From Schistocephalus solidus (lineage: Eukaryota; Platyhelminthes; Cestoda; Diphyllobothriidea; Diphyllobothriidae), in NCBI GenBank assembly GCA_017591395.1, contig WEDG01004083.1, positions 124,001-188,000 on the forward strand: 64,000 nt of DNA, given 5' to 3'. Positions 46,182-58,400 of this stretch are shown here, piece by piece (within the stretch, counting starts at the first letter, position 1; every line of letters starts with the position of its first letter). The notes beneath the pieces are model-generated. The model ran no database searches. It saw only the letters and a list, made by a program, of their open reading frames with translations, and was not told where the DNA came from. The position numbers and the translations under genes were made by a program.

Positions 46182-47935
46182 TGATTTTCCCCCAATTTGG
46201 TTAAATTCATCGTTAAAATATTCCAAAATACCTGCTCAATTGGAAATCGCCTGTTAGTTTTCCATAATATGTTACTTCGATAGTTTTCTTTATCGGCATA
46301 CCAGGGTTAATGAAACACCTTAAGATTAATGTCCTTAAATATACCTCAAACACGTTTAAAGCATTCTTTCGCAAATAACTTGCAAAAATAAGATCTTTCA
46401 GGAGTGTGTGTTGATCGAAGGACTACTCTTTGCGTTGGTGGTATGTTAGGGCGCGTTTTCATGGAAGCATTTTGCAAGATCTCCAAGAAAACAAGATACT
46501 GAAATGCATGGTTGGAAGACAGAGACCTTCCTGATAAACGGAAAGGTTTAGAATGGACTATAGTTACTTTATGGATTAGGCCAGATATTTCTTAATCAAA
46601 CTCCGTCAATGCTTTTATTGTTTTATTTCTTTCTTGCTCTCAAAAATGTTTATCCGGTGCCCTTTTCTTTTCCTTCGATTTTTTGACCACAAATGAAATG
46701 GATCAAGGTGACCACAGTCCATAAAAAAGAACTTATTCGTTAAATGAAGAAGACAATCTTATGTACCTCAGTATGGATCAGTGGCATCATGGCGGTCTCA
46801 TTAAGGGGGATACTTTTCCGGTATCTCTGTAGCCTCCCGGCAATCCCTTTCGGACTTTCAAGATTTGCGACGATGTCGCGTGGGTCCTGTTGGTGTAAAT
46901 ATACGAGAATTGGAAACAAAGGTTGTAGGGTTGGATAAAGAGTCAGTGCATTTTGGGGGAGACTTACGATATTCTGAAGATATCGGGCTACCAGCCGATC
47001 GAGTTCATCACGCGTAAGAAGGTTTCGGATGCCCGGCTCACCCTACCAAACATCAGATAAGAAACCTGTCAGTTAGGTTGTGTGTTTGCGATCCAAAGTT
47101 TCTTTTTTTAGTCCATGATTGAGGCAAATTTAGTGAAGTTATGTATTTTTCGGAGCGTTTTCCTAAGAAAGGCCGGTCAATAGAAGATTTCAAATAGGCA
47201 TGCTTGCATTAATCTGTCTTTTCTCATTGGCAGTGCGTGCCTGGCCTTGATAAAGAGCAGAATTAACCAATTAGCAGTCAGAGGGATATTAAGTGTTTGA
47301 CGAATCTGATTGCAAAAGATGCGTGATATGTCATGAGCATGTAATGAACGTTGAGATTGTACTTTTGCGACAAGCACACCCATTTACCTATTTTCCCTGT
47401 TTTTGGATGTTTGGTCTCACCCAGTGGCCCCTAGATAATCAACGCCCACCTGCGGGTCCAAAAACTTGTTTTGCACAACCGTATAACCTTTATAGCCGTC
47501 TTTAAAAGACGGAATAATCCAAATGATGGTATTTGCTGAATGTGTCTCTACACGCGGTACATTCTGCTGCAGTCAGAATCCAATTATCACTCAAAAGAAA
47601 TTCTGCTCAATGGATGACATACAATCTTGTAAATGACCCAGGCCTGTTCGAATCATTTTTTTCATTATTTCAACCGCGGGCTAAAATGGAATAGCGTATC
47701 TTCTGGGATATCTCAGTAGGCAAATTCAGGAAGTCCTTTCTCAGCAAAGGCTTTGATGTTGTTTCATGCCATTTGTAGCTTGATTGAGGCCGCAGAATTC
47801 CGTGTCCACAATTGAAACACAACAATCTAAAGCAATCCTGTCCTTAATGCTTTGACTTTACCCTGTCAGAATGAACACCATCCTCCTAGAAGTCCTGATT
47901 GTACGCTCACGTCTATTCAAACAATGATCAGTCGA
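46182..47935. other. Unassigned DNA
   Basis: Short frames only (for example 46,744-46,938 plus; 47,293-47,505 plus), no recognised motif. Confidence 0.4.
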
Positions 47936-47939
47936 GCAA

Positions 47940-48340
47940 ACACGCTCCACATCTCGGTAGGGCTGCCTTGTATAACCGTATAAGCTGGATACGGGATGAG
48001 GAACTGTCCCGCCCACTTAAAATATGTGGCTCTGCAATAAATTTTAAGAAGGATACATATACCCACGTCTTAACGCTAAAACATACCCTAACATAAAACT
48101 AAACTGCATTCTTAATCTTAACCCTAGCCCTACCCAAAACCTAAACCACATATTAAACATGGCTAATCCCAACTCTGACCTAAATCTCAAGCTTAAGACG
48201 AACCATCAAATTCACCCTAACTATCACCCAAATTCCAGACCTTATTTTCTTATAACTCAACGCAAAGCCACGTGTATTGTGGGCTGTTTCTCTTCCCTTA
48301 TCCTGTTCAGGCGGCCATACAAGGCATCCCTTCTCATATC
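47940..48340 (+). repeat. CCCTAA-type dispersed repeat, copy 3
   Basis: Best aligned with copy 4 (55.8 kb): gctgccttgtatRRccg / gRaYacggga / aggaactgtcccgccca / cgtcttaacgctaa / cataaaactaaactgc / cttaatcttaaccctagccctaccc / aacttcaactctgacYtaaat / tcaaYgcaaagcYacgtg / ggccataca. The middle carries about 20 degenerate CTAACC-type hexamers (48,085-48,240). Confidence 0.7.
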
Positions 48341-50515
48341 TCGGACAGTTTCAAAGTAGCTTGATGCAAAATGATCACCCTGGAGCTCAGGGAAATTCAC
48401 TTTTACTACGCGATTCTTCAAAACGAAGCAGGCAAAGACTCCTGACACCCGCATTGACATTAAACCATCTTCTTGTCTTCAGGTATTTTGTCTTGAAAAT
48501 TAGCTTAAAGCTTTAAACCCACACGATCTGTGTCATGTAAAAAATGCCAGGTACAATAAATACTCTCCGATTTTGTACAGATGGCTTTTATAATTGAACC
48601 CTGCGTTCGCCTTTCATTCGCCTTTAAACCCCTTTTTAATTTAATGTAGGAATCTGTCTACTTTCTGTCAGTTGTTTTAGGAGGGTTTGATGCTCAGTCA
48701 TACTAATTGATAGCATAAGGTAATGAATACCACCAGCAGGAGGAATTTTAATTATTTGTCAAAAAACGACAGTGTTTGAAAAATTTGTGCTACTAAAATC
48801 CATGTTTTTCTCTCTTTCTTAGGTCTCAAGATGGTCCGCATCTTAGCTCCAGAATGAAAATCCAGTTAGAACAATGGTGAATTTTTCAAAAAGGCAATAC
48901 CGGGAAAGTATTGGTTATGTAACCCTGGGCAGGACATGAGAACAGTAACTGCGCTTACTACAGGTAGTTTAAAGCTTAATTCCAGGGAAACGGTCTAGAT
49001 TCCGGATACAGTTAGTGACACGGGAATATTTATCCCTCCTTGAAGATAGCTCACGTCCACCTGTATTGCGCGGCGGGGTGCTCCTAGTCCAATTTACTTC
49101 TGGAGGCCGGGGGTGGGATAAAGAAGCAATTCTGATACCAAGTCGAATAAAATCCATGATACCAATGCAGGGCCTGTTTGAAAACGCTGAAATCTGCAAG
49201 TCCTCTAAACCAAAACCGTTCTGACCAAAGGGCTTCTTTATCTTCAAAAAGGGACCAAATCGAATCTACGTGAATATCAAGACCAAGATAAACGACGTCA
49301 TAATTAATTCTTGGTGTAGCTGAGACTAACATAAAAGATGGAGGTGCATAAGAACTAACTGAGACGCAAGCAGAAGAAATCCAGAACTAAACAAATTAGA
49401 AATAATTCTGCCGTCACCAAGGTCGTCTACATCTTCGACAGCAACTGAATTGGGCCGCAGATTGCATCAGACGCACAACCATGGTGGCGGAAAAACGTCA
49501 CTTATGGAAAGCTGTGCCGAGCCCTTCTGGGACATGTCCAACGTTTCCGACAATCAACCAAACAGGCTGCGATGATGCTTTTAACGGACTGCTTTCGCGG
49601 AGAATATCGACACTGATTATGCAATCTAGCTAAGGGGACTATTTGGGCTAGGCAAGAGATGTTCACTCGAAGCGCTCCGGGTAGAAACTCAATTTCTGAG
49701 CATACGGGTGTCGTGGTTTCACCATATGTGGAGACACGGAAAAATTCTCTCAGACTTCAAGGACGTCATCGTTGCTTGGTCTTACATCGTACACTGTGCT
49801 ATACCCTGATGAAGAAGAAAGAAATGTTGATGTTTGAAGAAAGAAACGTAGACAGAAGGAAAATTACGCGACTGGTTGGGGGCAAACTCCACGAACAATG
49901 GAGTCATTTTGGAGTCATCTGTGATAGCGAGTTATGTGAGTTAGGTTGTTCACTCACTCCTACGAGTTCACGGCCTTCAGCAGCCTGGAATCAAAATAAT
50001 TTCCTCGAGGCGAGGAAGTGTTGCACTATGTTCAGCGTATGTAGGCCGGAAAGGGGGTCATGTGTGAATTGAGAATAAATCCCTCAAAATAAAATTTTCG
50101 ATGTATGTTTCAAACTTTTCTATGAATATTTAAAATGAAAACGGCATCTACTAAGAAGCACAATGGCGTCATTGCAGGTCTTACTAAACTCGTCATTTAA
50201 CCGCTGATAAATTACATATACTTCCAATGCCATCGCAAAAAAAAACCAACATGGACGAAAGAATTCCCAAAGCCAGGCAGGCCTTCAGTGCCACACATAC
50301 TTGTTTAAATAACGCGAGATTTTCCATAAGCAAACAGAGTGGATGTTTAGATCTGTAGACCTAATTTAACTGCGTTAAAGGAGCAATAGCGAAGCAAAAT
50401 CAATGCAGGCACTTGAAATTTAATTGCCTTTGAAGAATACTGTATGAGAAGTTAGAAAACGTAGCCTACCTGGTAAGCATAAAACATATTCAGAAAAAAA
50501 TTGTTGACAAATACA
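48341..50515. other. Unassigned DNA
   Basis: The longest frame is 49,659-50,072 (plus, 137 codons), without a recognised domain. Two further frames near 48,969-49,332 overlap on opposite strands and look like chance. Confidence 0.4.
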
Positions 50516-50519
50516 AGGG

Positions 50520-50665
50520 AGGCTTAATAGATTTTTCCGGTTTACTAACCATCATCAGCCCATCATACTCAACCTCAAATGCTGCAATACCCGCTGTTTG
50601 AACCCACGAGCTGTTGAATAGAAGTCCAAAACTCTAACCCATTGCGCCATGCGCTCGTTGTTCCG
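50520..50665 (-). repeat. tRNA-derived SINE-like repeat
   Basis: Minus strand: box A TGGCGCAATGGGTTAGAG (50,649-50,632) and box B GGGTTCAAACA (50,605-50,595), spaced like a tRNA, followed by a body that runs GAGGTTGAGTATGATGGG and then a hammerhead-like core. The tRNA family differs from the 38-kb one. No poly-A or microsatellite tail is visible. Confidence 0.55.
50530..50560 (-). ncRNA. Hammerhead-like motif 6 (in SINE body, weak)
   Basis: CTGATGA (50,558-50,552), then TGGTT-AGT-AAACCG which can pair 4-5 bp as helix II, then GAAA and ATC. Helix I pairing (GGG upstream) is not found downstream, so it could be a chance resemblance or a decayed ribozyme. Confidence 0.3.
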
Positions 50666-50869
50666 TCGATTGTAACTTTAAGTATTATGTTCCTTGTCTT
50701 TTTTGGTTATGCTCTTCTGCCTATAGTTTCAGCTATTGTGTGGCTGCTTACAGGACTGGAAATTGATCCCAAGGCATAACCGGACGAGTGAATCCCATAA
50801 GCGATCGCTTAATTCCAATCTGCCATTGAAACATCCTCGGTTGCGTCAAAGTATTAATTATGGAGTGCC

Positions 50870-51200
50870 CAATCCACAGGCCGCACGGTAGACGCGATGG
50901 ACTAATACGGGCGCTAGATCAGGACACGGTAGGCGTTATTCGGGTTGAGCTCCCATACCAAATTCCGAACAAGGGAGATGTGGTGGAACGAGTAGTTACA
51001 GACTCACCCCGCACCAGCCAACTACACCTGATACCGCCTCCTGTTCTCTTGACTCTGTTGTGACATTCTGCACAGGTGTGTGAGGGAATAGAAAGTGCGG
51101 TAAACGCAGCGCAAGTCACCGTCTCTGCGCCACCTTCCTGTGGAGCACATGGTGAACCTCTTCGGAATCGACGATCAAACATTCAATTATGCCCCAGCCC
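50870..51200 (+). repeat. Dispersed repeat R, copy 2
   Basis: Matches 42,850-43,165 (see that entry). The 87-90-codon frames on both strands across it are best explained by its GC content. Confidence 0.55.
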
Positions 51201-51399
51201 CTCAGCACTGTCATACTACTTAATTTACTGTTTAGACCTGAAAACGAAATTAGAACTATGGGCTTCAGAGCTATTCTACTTTATGGCATTCATTAACAGC
51301 TTCTCGATTCAGTGTCTTTCATTATGTTTGTACACCCACCAATATTAAACACCAGCTGGTGGTTTCATGTGCGTGTGAAATGTGATGCAAATACTAGGA

Positions 51400-51490
51400 T
51401 TACCCACTTCACGATAAGTGATCGGTGGTATGGTGGCACGCGTAGATGCAGGCTCACTCCGCAACAGCCACCTGTGACCTTTATGGCACT
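51400..51490 (+). repeat. Dispersed repeat R, copy 3 (partial)
   Basis: tggcacgcgtagatgcaggc / ctcactccgcaacagccacctg resembles the pattern tagttacagactcaccccgcaccagccaactacacctg of copy 2. It ends where PLE fragment 3 begins. Confidence 0.4.
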
Positions 51491-51499
51491 TAGGTAGAA

Positions 51500-52060
51500 T
51501 CTGCCGCAGCAGTGTGGCGAAATGACGCCAATTCAGAAGTCACGGCTCATTCGGCGAGAACGGGCCACAAATTCAAGTTTCAACGAAGCCGAAACTCTCG
51601 CGTGAGACGCGAGTTGCTTGTATCATGGCTTACAGGTCCCCAGTCTATAAAACAAGCGCAGTGACCTTCCCAACTAATATTTGGTGCTGAGTCTCAGTTT
51701 GGCCAGAGCAATCGGCCATTCGAGGAGCACTCAGGTGAACACGTTTTTTAACGCGAGTGCTGGTGAGCCAGATGGTCGAGCAATCATCACGCCAAATCTC
51801 AACACGAGTGATGAACTTTCAGTGGATAACAACCGGCCATCAAACAATTAGCCTACCGGAGCACAACCATCATCAAGGAAGGGAGAGCCGTTAATTGCAG
51901 TTGGCATGCAGTAGCATAGCGTCTGCATCCTGTAAATACTGCAACTCCCTGTGTATGAATTACATGTATATGATACTGTCTATGATGATGGCTTTGAGTT
52001 GGCATCTGAAACTTCAGGCGAATAAATCTCTTGTCCCAGCGATACCATCTACTTCTTCTC
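51500..52060 (+). mobile_element. Penelope-like element fragment 3 (endonuclease tail and 3' end)
   Basis: Plus strand, frame from about 51,515: WRNDANSEVTAHSARTGHKF, then SRVRRELLVSWLTGPQSIKQ, matching the tail of fragment 1 (RRNDANSRVVAHSV, GHKFKLDEAKI, NRVSREWPESW). It then decays through stops while DNA similarity continues: gcagtagcatagYgtctgcatc, atactgcaRctccc, gcgaataaatctcttgtc and catctacttcttctc. The shared sequence stops at 52,060, corresponding to 15,606 in fragment 1, which defines the 3' terminus. The 5' end falls inside the endonuclease domain, so this copy is even shorter than fragment 1. Confidence 0.8.
51978..52019 (+). ncRNA. Hammerhead-ribozyme-like motif 5 (PLE fragment 3)
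   Basis: GTCT (51,978-51,981), ATGATGA (expected CTGATGA), TGGCTTTGAGTTGGCATCT, GAAAC (52,008-52,012), TTC, AGGC (52,016-52,019). GTCT and AGGC form a 4-bp helix I with one wobble. Helix II is damaged here but intact in motif 1, with the same GAGTT loop. Together the two copies specify a complete type-I-like hammerhead ancestor with a very short helix III. Confidence 0.55.
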
Positions 52061-53030
52061 GATTACTTCCTCGGACTCACATTTTCGCTTATATCGGTAA
52101 TTTAGTTTTCTTTCTGGAGTCCCTAGCAATACACTGAAGCAGTAGAAAGCCTGCCATTTGGGAATCTATGTTAAGATTTTAAGCTGTCCAAAATGGATAC
52201 TTTTTGATGGTGCAACCAGTACTTGAAAGTCGCCATCTTTAAAATAGGTCATTACTCTCCTAAATATGAGTTTGTTTGCAATGTATATTATCGCTTTTTA
52301 AAGCGTCAGAGCCATCTTTTAAGGGGATAAAACTTTAGAGCGTGAAACATTCGATTGCTTACTTTTGCACCCTTTGGTCCGGGGATAACAGTACATGATT
52401 TTCCACAATCTTTCGTTGACCCAATCTCACCCTTTTCACTCTAAGCAAGTAAGAAAAGCAGATGAATGTAAGGGAAAAAAAAGGAGCTGTTCGAACATCT
52501 GAAGTAGTTATACTCATCGCAATATTGCAAAGGGTCATCTTAGAGGTAGATTCAAACCTAAAACTTCTCATTGCAGAATTCTGACAGGATGAACACCTCC
52601 GCACTTAAAGTTCAGCGAAAAGGTAGCGGTAAAGAAGGCCCGTAGGCTAAGTTAAAATTGAGTTAGTACCTGGGTCTTGACTTTCGGGAATCTCACACGG
52701 CAGATAATCACAATTTGTGTTGCGTCCAACGGGAGCCTGAGGACCCTAATTAATGACGCGATAGGTCACAGAAAGAAGTTCCTGTGCATACCTTTTCACC
52801 TCGCAGACCAACTAAACCCTAGTAATTAGGAATGGGAAGTTTTGGAAACAAGAATCGTGTTGAAAAATACCTAAACGTAAATGAGGAATTTAATCGTTTT
52901 ATAAGAAAGCCTGTTAAAAACAAGTATATTCTAAATTTACATCGGTTACCACTGGTTCGTTCACAATGATTTTGAGTGACATCCTTTTCCAAGCTCCACC
53001 AGTAAGTCTTCATTATTAGATAAGTAGCGT
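52061..53030. other. Unassigned DNA
   Basis: Nothing recognised; frames under 82 codons. Confidence 0.4.
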
Positions 53031-53034
53031 ATGT

Positions 53035-53945
53035 TGGTTATCGCACGAAATGTTAAAGGAAGTTATTTTCAATTTGAAAAGATTGTCTGAGTAGGGTTAG
53101 AATATTAATTATCGATCAGCAAAATCCTAAGATATTTTAGTCACCGTAGGATGCCTTATTTTCAACAAGCTTACTGCCAAAGCAACTTCTTAAATACTTT
53201 ACTACTTAAGTTGTACTTTTTAATTTAATTGTCGATGCTCGCATAAATCTAGATATAATTTGCAGAAAATCACGACAAAAATATTTTTTCTTTTATCTTG
53301 GTGTTGCAAATTGTCTTCTTCAAATTTATACTTGAAGAAAATTGGCAATTAGGCCATTTTTAAAAATTTTGCAACTTCCGTTCGACAATCATTGTATCAG
53401 TCAACTTAGGAATGCTAATTTTCATTGAAGAACGTGGTCCACATACATTAAAAAAGTTTATGGGCTCTATATGACCTCCTCTTAATAATGAATGGAAATG
53501 TAGGATTTTCCTTGCAAGGAAGAGATACGGCTTCTAATTTAGAAATCCTGAATCAAACGTAACGTCAGGTTAGCTTGATACTCAATTATTTTGCAAATGA
53601 AAGAGTTTTTATACCGAAAGTTATCGCTTCTTCAAGTATGAATTTTTAAAAGACCTAATTTAAAACCACATATGTACATGAAAGAATATTTTCTTGCATA
53701 CTTTCTCTAAAATATATTTTATCTATCAGGACCTCAAAAATTGATGATGAAAATCACACTTATTAAGGAGACAATTGTTATGGGCGACCAAAAAGGGGGT
53801 TCGTTCAAAGAATAGCATGCTGGCGTAACTGATATATCTTAGGAATATACTGCACGGAAATCAATATTACGACTTGATGTTAATAGATTTTCATAAAAAC
53901 ACCTTTTCAGACTTCTAGTTAGCATTTTATAAGATAACACATCGA
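53035..53945. repeat. AT-rich repeat family, copies a (-) and b (+): imperfect palindrome
   Basis: Copy a occupies about 53,035-53,490 on the minus strand and copy b about 53,490-53,945 on the plus strand, heads facing the centre. Shared blocks from the centre outward: TTGAYWCWATTATT, TTGCAAA, CTTCAAGTATRAA, AAAGAAAAWATTTT, TAAAATATATTTTATCT-like, then RTAACTRAWATATCTTAGGA and AACATTT-type ends. Low GC, no coding capacity. Confidence 0.6.
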
Positions 53946-55785
53946 CCATATTTATCTGTTCACATTTGCCTGCAACATTTGTTTGGGGTGGATTAGATTT
54001 CGTTGTTGGGTGGGAGGTCCACAAACAAGTACCGAGATTCCCTCTAAGGGCAAAGTTAAGCAGGTACACAGGACCTGGCATACTGCCTTGCGAAATGAAA
54101 AATAGAGAGTTTGTTCTTACTTTTCCATTTATACAAACCTAGGTACAAATCAGGAACTTAGACACCATTTAGGCCGACGTTATGCTGTTGGCACAAGAGT
54201 GTTTGCCAATCAGCGGGTACTTGCAATTCAGTATATCTGCGATCTGGCTATTTCCTAACCTACTTTAATTTTCCTCTCCGAACGTTCCCCCGAAACTTCC
54301 AGCTGAGCATCGACATTCTCGACGAAAGAACTGCGTGCTATTGATATCCACAAATGCCGGCCGTAGAACAATTCGCAAGTAATTTTGCGTTTTACCCGTA
54401 GTTCCAAAACCGGCGAAATCTAAAACGTTGGGCACGTGGTTCAGCAGTATGTGCGGAAATTCTCCCAGCTGTGATCCGGTTCATGCGCCAGGCGTTATGT
54501 GCACGCACACCGGCATATATGGTAGTCCTCTGGGAAAACGTCTGTCCCGTAGGGGGGCTGAGAGCCGCACACCTCTTCTCCCTCTCACATGCAGTATAAT
54601 TTGTTTTAACGTGAATGGCTACGTTGACAGCTGCTTCCCTCAGGTTTATTCTCTCCACCCGTATTAACAAAGGAGAATCAACCTTAGACAGGAGCGAAAA
54701 ATGTGGCAAAAATTGTTCGCACTTAGTTAACCGCGTTTTCGGACGCTTGTCAAGTTTGGCTATTCCACAGTGTTCAGCCTGCCCTGGTAAAAGCTGGAAT
54801 TTGAGATAGCCCTAACTGAGACTTTGGGATTAGGCTATGAGCACATAGGTTAACCGTCGGCGGGGAGCTTTTGAGTGTTGCCCATTGATAGAAACCGGAT
54901 ACAGTATTTGTTAACCTCAGCACCCCCTTAACAGGGCCTGCGAACATGAATCACCGGCGATACAAGTGTATTGGTACCAAATTCCTGGAGCTATATGGTC
55001 ATGGTTAGGGCTAATTTTAGGGCTGGTGTAACGTTAGCATAACGGAAAGTTAGGGGTAAGTTTACGAAAAAGGTAAGCGTCATTATTAACTGTTGGGTGG
55101 GGGTTTAGGCTGCAAAGCCCCCGCATACACCAGCGACGTATGACTGAAAACAGTATTTCGGCTCTCTTAGAGGTGCTGCATGTCTGGACAAGCCACCAAA
55201 CGCTTTTTCGGGCTGTTTCCTATCTTTTGCATAATTTTATAAGCACCTTATTCGTAAGTAGCAGTGACTTAAATGCCACTGTTTGGTGAATCAAGAAGGG
55301 GCCTCTTTTCAAACTTTTATGACTACCAATTCGATTTGCTCATCAGCTTAGTTTTTAGAACCATAGCTAATATTGCCAGGTTGTCGGTGTCCAACTTTAT
55401 TTCCGAATGCCAAGTAAAGGTTATTGGTACGCGAGGTGCCGACAACTGTCAAGGGCATGGCAACCGTTGCCAGCTTACCGATGGGTGGTGCAACGAACGG
55501 TACTTCCTACGGGCCGTGGTTAACATTCTGATTAACAGACATGAATTTGCCCAGACGATTGAGGTTTATGCGGAAACGCACGTAAAGGTTCGTGTACGCA
55601 TGCATACTGGTGGATGAATTGGGCTGTTTTGTAAGAAACGTTCGGCAGTTAGTGCATTTCAAAGGAATTCACAAGGGCTGTACTATCAGAGAAGCGAAGA
55701 AGTGTAACGAGCGCATGACCTTAGCCTTCAGCCTTCCGGAAAATAGGGAATAAGGCTCAAGTTCATACCAGAAAGTTTTGTTCGC
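53946..55785. other. Unassigned DNA with a reverse CCCTAA-like tract
   Basis: Near 54,995-55,100 the minus strand has CTAACC-like hexamers (plus strand ggttagggctaattttaggg), perhaps a reverse, diverged relative of the CCCTAA-type repeat. A plus frame of 114 codons at 55,273-55,617 (GADNCQGHGNRCQLTDGWC...) is Cys- and Gly-containing but I cannot place it in a family. Confidence 0.4.
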
Positions 55786-55789
55786 CGTT

Positions 55790-56180
55790 GTTCTACAACT
55801 AGCCGAAAAAAACCTGCCTTGTATGGCCGCCGAAGCGGGACACGGGAATAGGAACCGCCCAACCCGCTTACGGTACATTTCAGGAACGTTAAATATAACC
55901 GTGTCTTAACGCTAATACTAACCCTAGCACAAAACTAAACCGTCACCTTAATCTTAACCCTAGCCCTACCCTAAACCCTACACTGAACACGATAATAATC
56001 TGAGCCCTTAGCCTAGTCATAATCCTAGCCTCAACTCTGACATTAATATCAAACATAAGCCGGCCCTAAACCCAACTCAATCCAAAGCATAATTTCCTTG
56101 GAATTAAGCGCAAAGCTACATGAAGTAAAGATGGTTCATTTTCCCGTGTTCTACTTAGTAGGCCATACATAGCATCTGAA
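55790..56180 (+). repeat. CCCTAA-type dispersed repeat, copy 4
   Basis: Collinear with copy 3 (47.94 kb). The tract at 55,915-56,000 includes ttaaccctagccctacccta and further degenerate hexamers. Confidence 0.7.
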
Positions 56181-56925
56181 TCCGTTCAACCCGAAATCCC
56201 TGGCAGACATTCTACTCATTTTTAGGTGTGCATGGTTCAAGCTCGAACGGAAATTCTGCAGGATAATACAGTAAATTGTTCTATCGGATACGATATAACT
56301 GCATTTAGTGAATTGGTTTCTTTTGGAAAAACATACGGTTAAACGATAAATTACCCGCTGGTAGTTGAACCCATTGCAGCAGCAAACATTCGTTGAACAT
56401 GTTTGGTGTTTTAGTTAATGCGTGCTTGATGATGCTTTTAACTTAAGTAACTGACCGTGAGAGTAAACATGTACTTAGTTTTGCTGTGACAAGAGATTCT
56501 ACTGGACATTTCAGAAGCCTATCCATCGTGTAGCGGATTTTCCCATAAATTTTCACCATGCCTGTTGTCATTGTTAGGTTTGAATCCCACTGTTTGCATA
56601 GAATCGGGTTTTAACTGAAATACTTTAACCTAATAAAATTAAATTATTTTAAAATGTTCTTTTGAAAATATAAAGTTCCATTTTATCTCAGGACTTGATA
56701 GTTCTGAGTTCTAGCAACAGAGATTTACGTTCAGAAATATAACGAAGAAAAATCTGACTGAAAACATGTATTGTGTTTTTATTGAAAATCCGAACTGCAG
56801 TAATACTTTTGCCTGAGGCATTGAACATCAAACCGAAAAATCCATTTTTGTGGACAAAAGTACTTCAAATGATCGCTGGACTCCAAAGAAAATCCAAACA
56901 TAGGGATTCCATTTGACTGACCAGA
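56181..56925. other. Unassigned AT-rich DNA
   Basis: Nothing recognised. Confidence 0.4.
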
Positions 56926-56929
56926 ATTC

Positions 56930-57725
56930 CTAACCTTGGATTAGATTCCCTATCTCATGAAATGTTGACCAAATTTCTGAAACGTATTTTCGATTTGAAC
57001 AAATTAATTAAGTAGGTTTATTAGATTAACTATCTTGCAGCACAATCTTAGGGTATTTTTGTCATAAAGGGATTCGGCTTTTGAACGAACTTCTTTCTGA
57101 ACGCCTGCAAAGTAAACTCTGTATAAAATGGCTTATTATTTAGTATATATTTTTCTCACAGATTTTTACTCCCCTTATAAAGTAAAATGCATTTTATAGA
57201 AAACAGGCACAAAATATTTTTTCTTAAGCGCGTTTGCTAGAAAATTGCATCTTTTCCAAAACTTTTAACTGTCAGTTTTACAAAAAATTCTTATTATGAA
57301 ATTTTTAAAGATTGTGAGATGTTCATTCATAATACACCGTATGAGTCTAGTTAATTATTTTGTCTATAAGGTTTACAATATGATTCATATCTATTGCAAA
57401 ATATTATGAGAAACCTTTGACCTCTTCCTCAAAGCGTAGAAACACGCGTTACTGCAATAAATCATGCAGTTTGGAAACCGATAATGACGGAGTAACGGCC
57501 GGTAGGGTTCACAAATATTCCGCAATTTCGAAATTTTTTAAACCGAAACCATACCTTTCTTTTAGTATAAAGTTTGAAGAAATTGCAATGTTCTCTCAAA
57601 AAATTGTAAGCAAAAATATAATTTTGCAGGTTTTCTATAATATATATTAAGAATTTATGAGGATAGTTGAAATCAGTTGAGAAACGTATACTGTACATAA
57701 GCAGCCATTTTTTACAGAGTAGACC
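56930..57725. repeat. AT-rich repeat family, copies c (-) and d (+)
   Basis: Copy c (minus, about 56,930-57,393) carries, read on the minus strand, GGAAAAGATGCAA, AAGAAAAAATATTTTGTG, AAAAATACCCTAAGAT, TTCAAATCGAAAATACG and CATTTCATGAGATAGGGAAT. Copy d (plus, about 57,394-57,725) opens caaaatattatgagaaacc and has AAATTTTTTAAACCGAA, AGTATAAAGTTTGAAGAAATTG and GAAACGTATACTGTAC, then stops. As with a and b, the two meet head to head. Confidence 0.6.
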
Positions 57726-57833
57726 TTTTGCGTGCGGTTGGAAACGAAGCTCGTACATTTTCCTTTTACAAAACATTTTTAATTAACGAATAATTGTGAA
57801 CACTACTGGTGGTTAACTTTAATTCATGGTTTC

Positions 57834-58400
57834 CAAAATATTATGAAAAAACCCTTATTCATCTAGGCTACGATGGAGAAATCACATAGTTCTCAGACAT
57901 TTTGCAAACGCTGAGGATCATATTGTATACTTTATAGAAAATATCACCTAAATGTTTGATACAATTTATTTTGAGTCAGCATTTCCCTATCGTACAAATT
58001 TCATATTTTGATTTTTTTAAACAGAATGATACCATTTTTAAAGTATAAAATTGGAAAAAGGTGCAATGCACTACTGAAAGATAACACGAAAAACCATTTT
58101 TGTGCATTTTATGTGTTAAATATATCTGATTTTATAAGGTTATCGAAAATCAATGAAAAAATTATAACATGTACTACTTATTGAGTCATTTCTAGCAGGC
58201 GGTCAGTACAAAGCTAGCACAAAAGCCGGCGTTTTGACGTGACTAAGATATCTTGGGATTATTTTTTACGAAAATCCGTCTTCCCAAACTAATTAAATAA
58301 TATTTTCAAATCGAAAAACGTATTTCAGATTTTCGGTTGACATTAAATGAGGCAGGGAATTTGCTGTATTTTTCCGCCTATTCATATTCCAAAATCTCAG
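57834..58400 (+). repeat. AT-rich repeat family, copy e (longest)
   Basis: Opens caaaatattatgaaaaaacc (compare copy d), passes atcatattgtatac, ttttttaaacagaatgatacc, agtataaaattggaaaaaggtgcaatg, tcgaaaatcaatgaaaaaa, gacgtgactaagatatcttggg, ttcaaatcgaaaaacg and ttgacattaaatgaggcaggg. It provides the reference order for the other copies. Confidence 0.65.

Noticed and set aside
49805..49830. CCTGATGAAGAAGAAAGAAA as a hammerhead
   Set aside because: Spacer cannot form a hairpin; simple purine-rich sequence.
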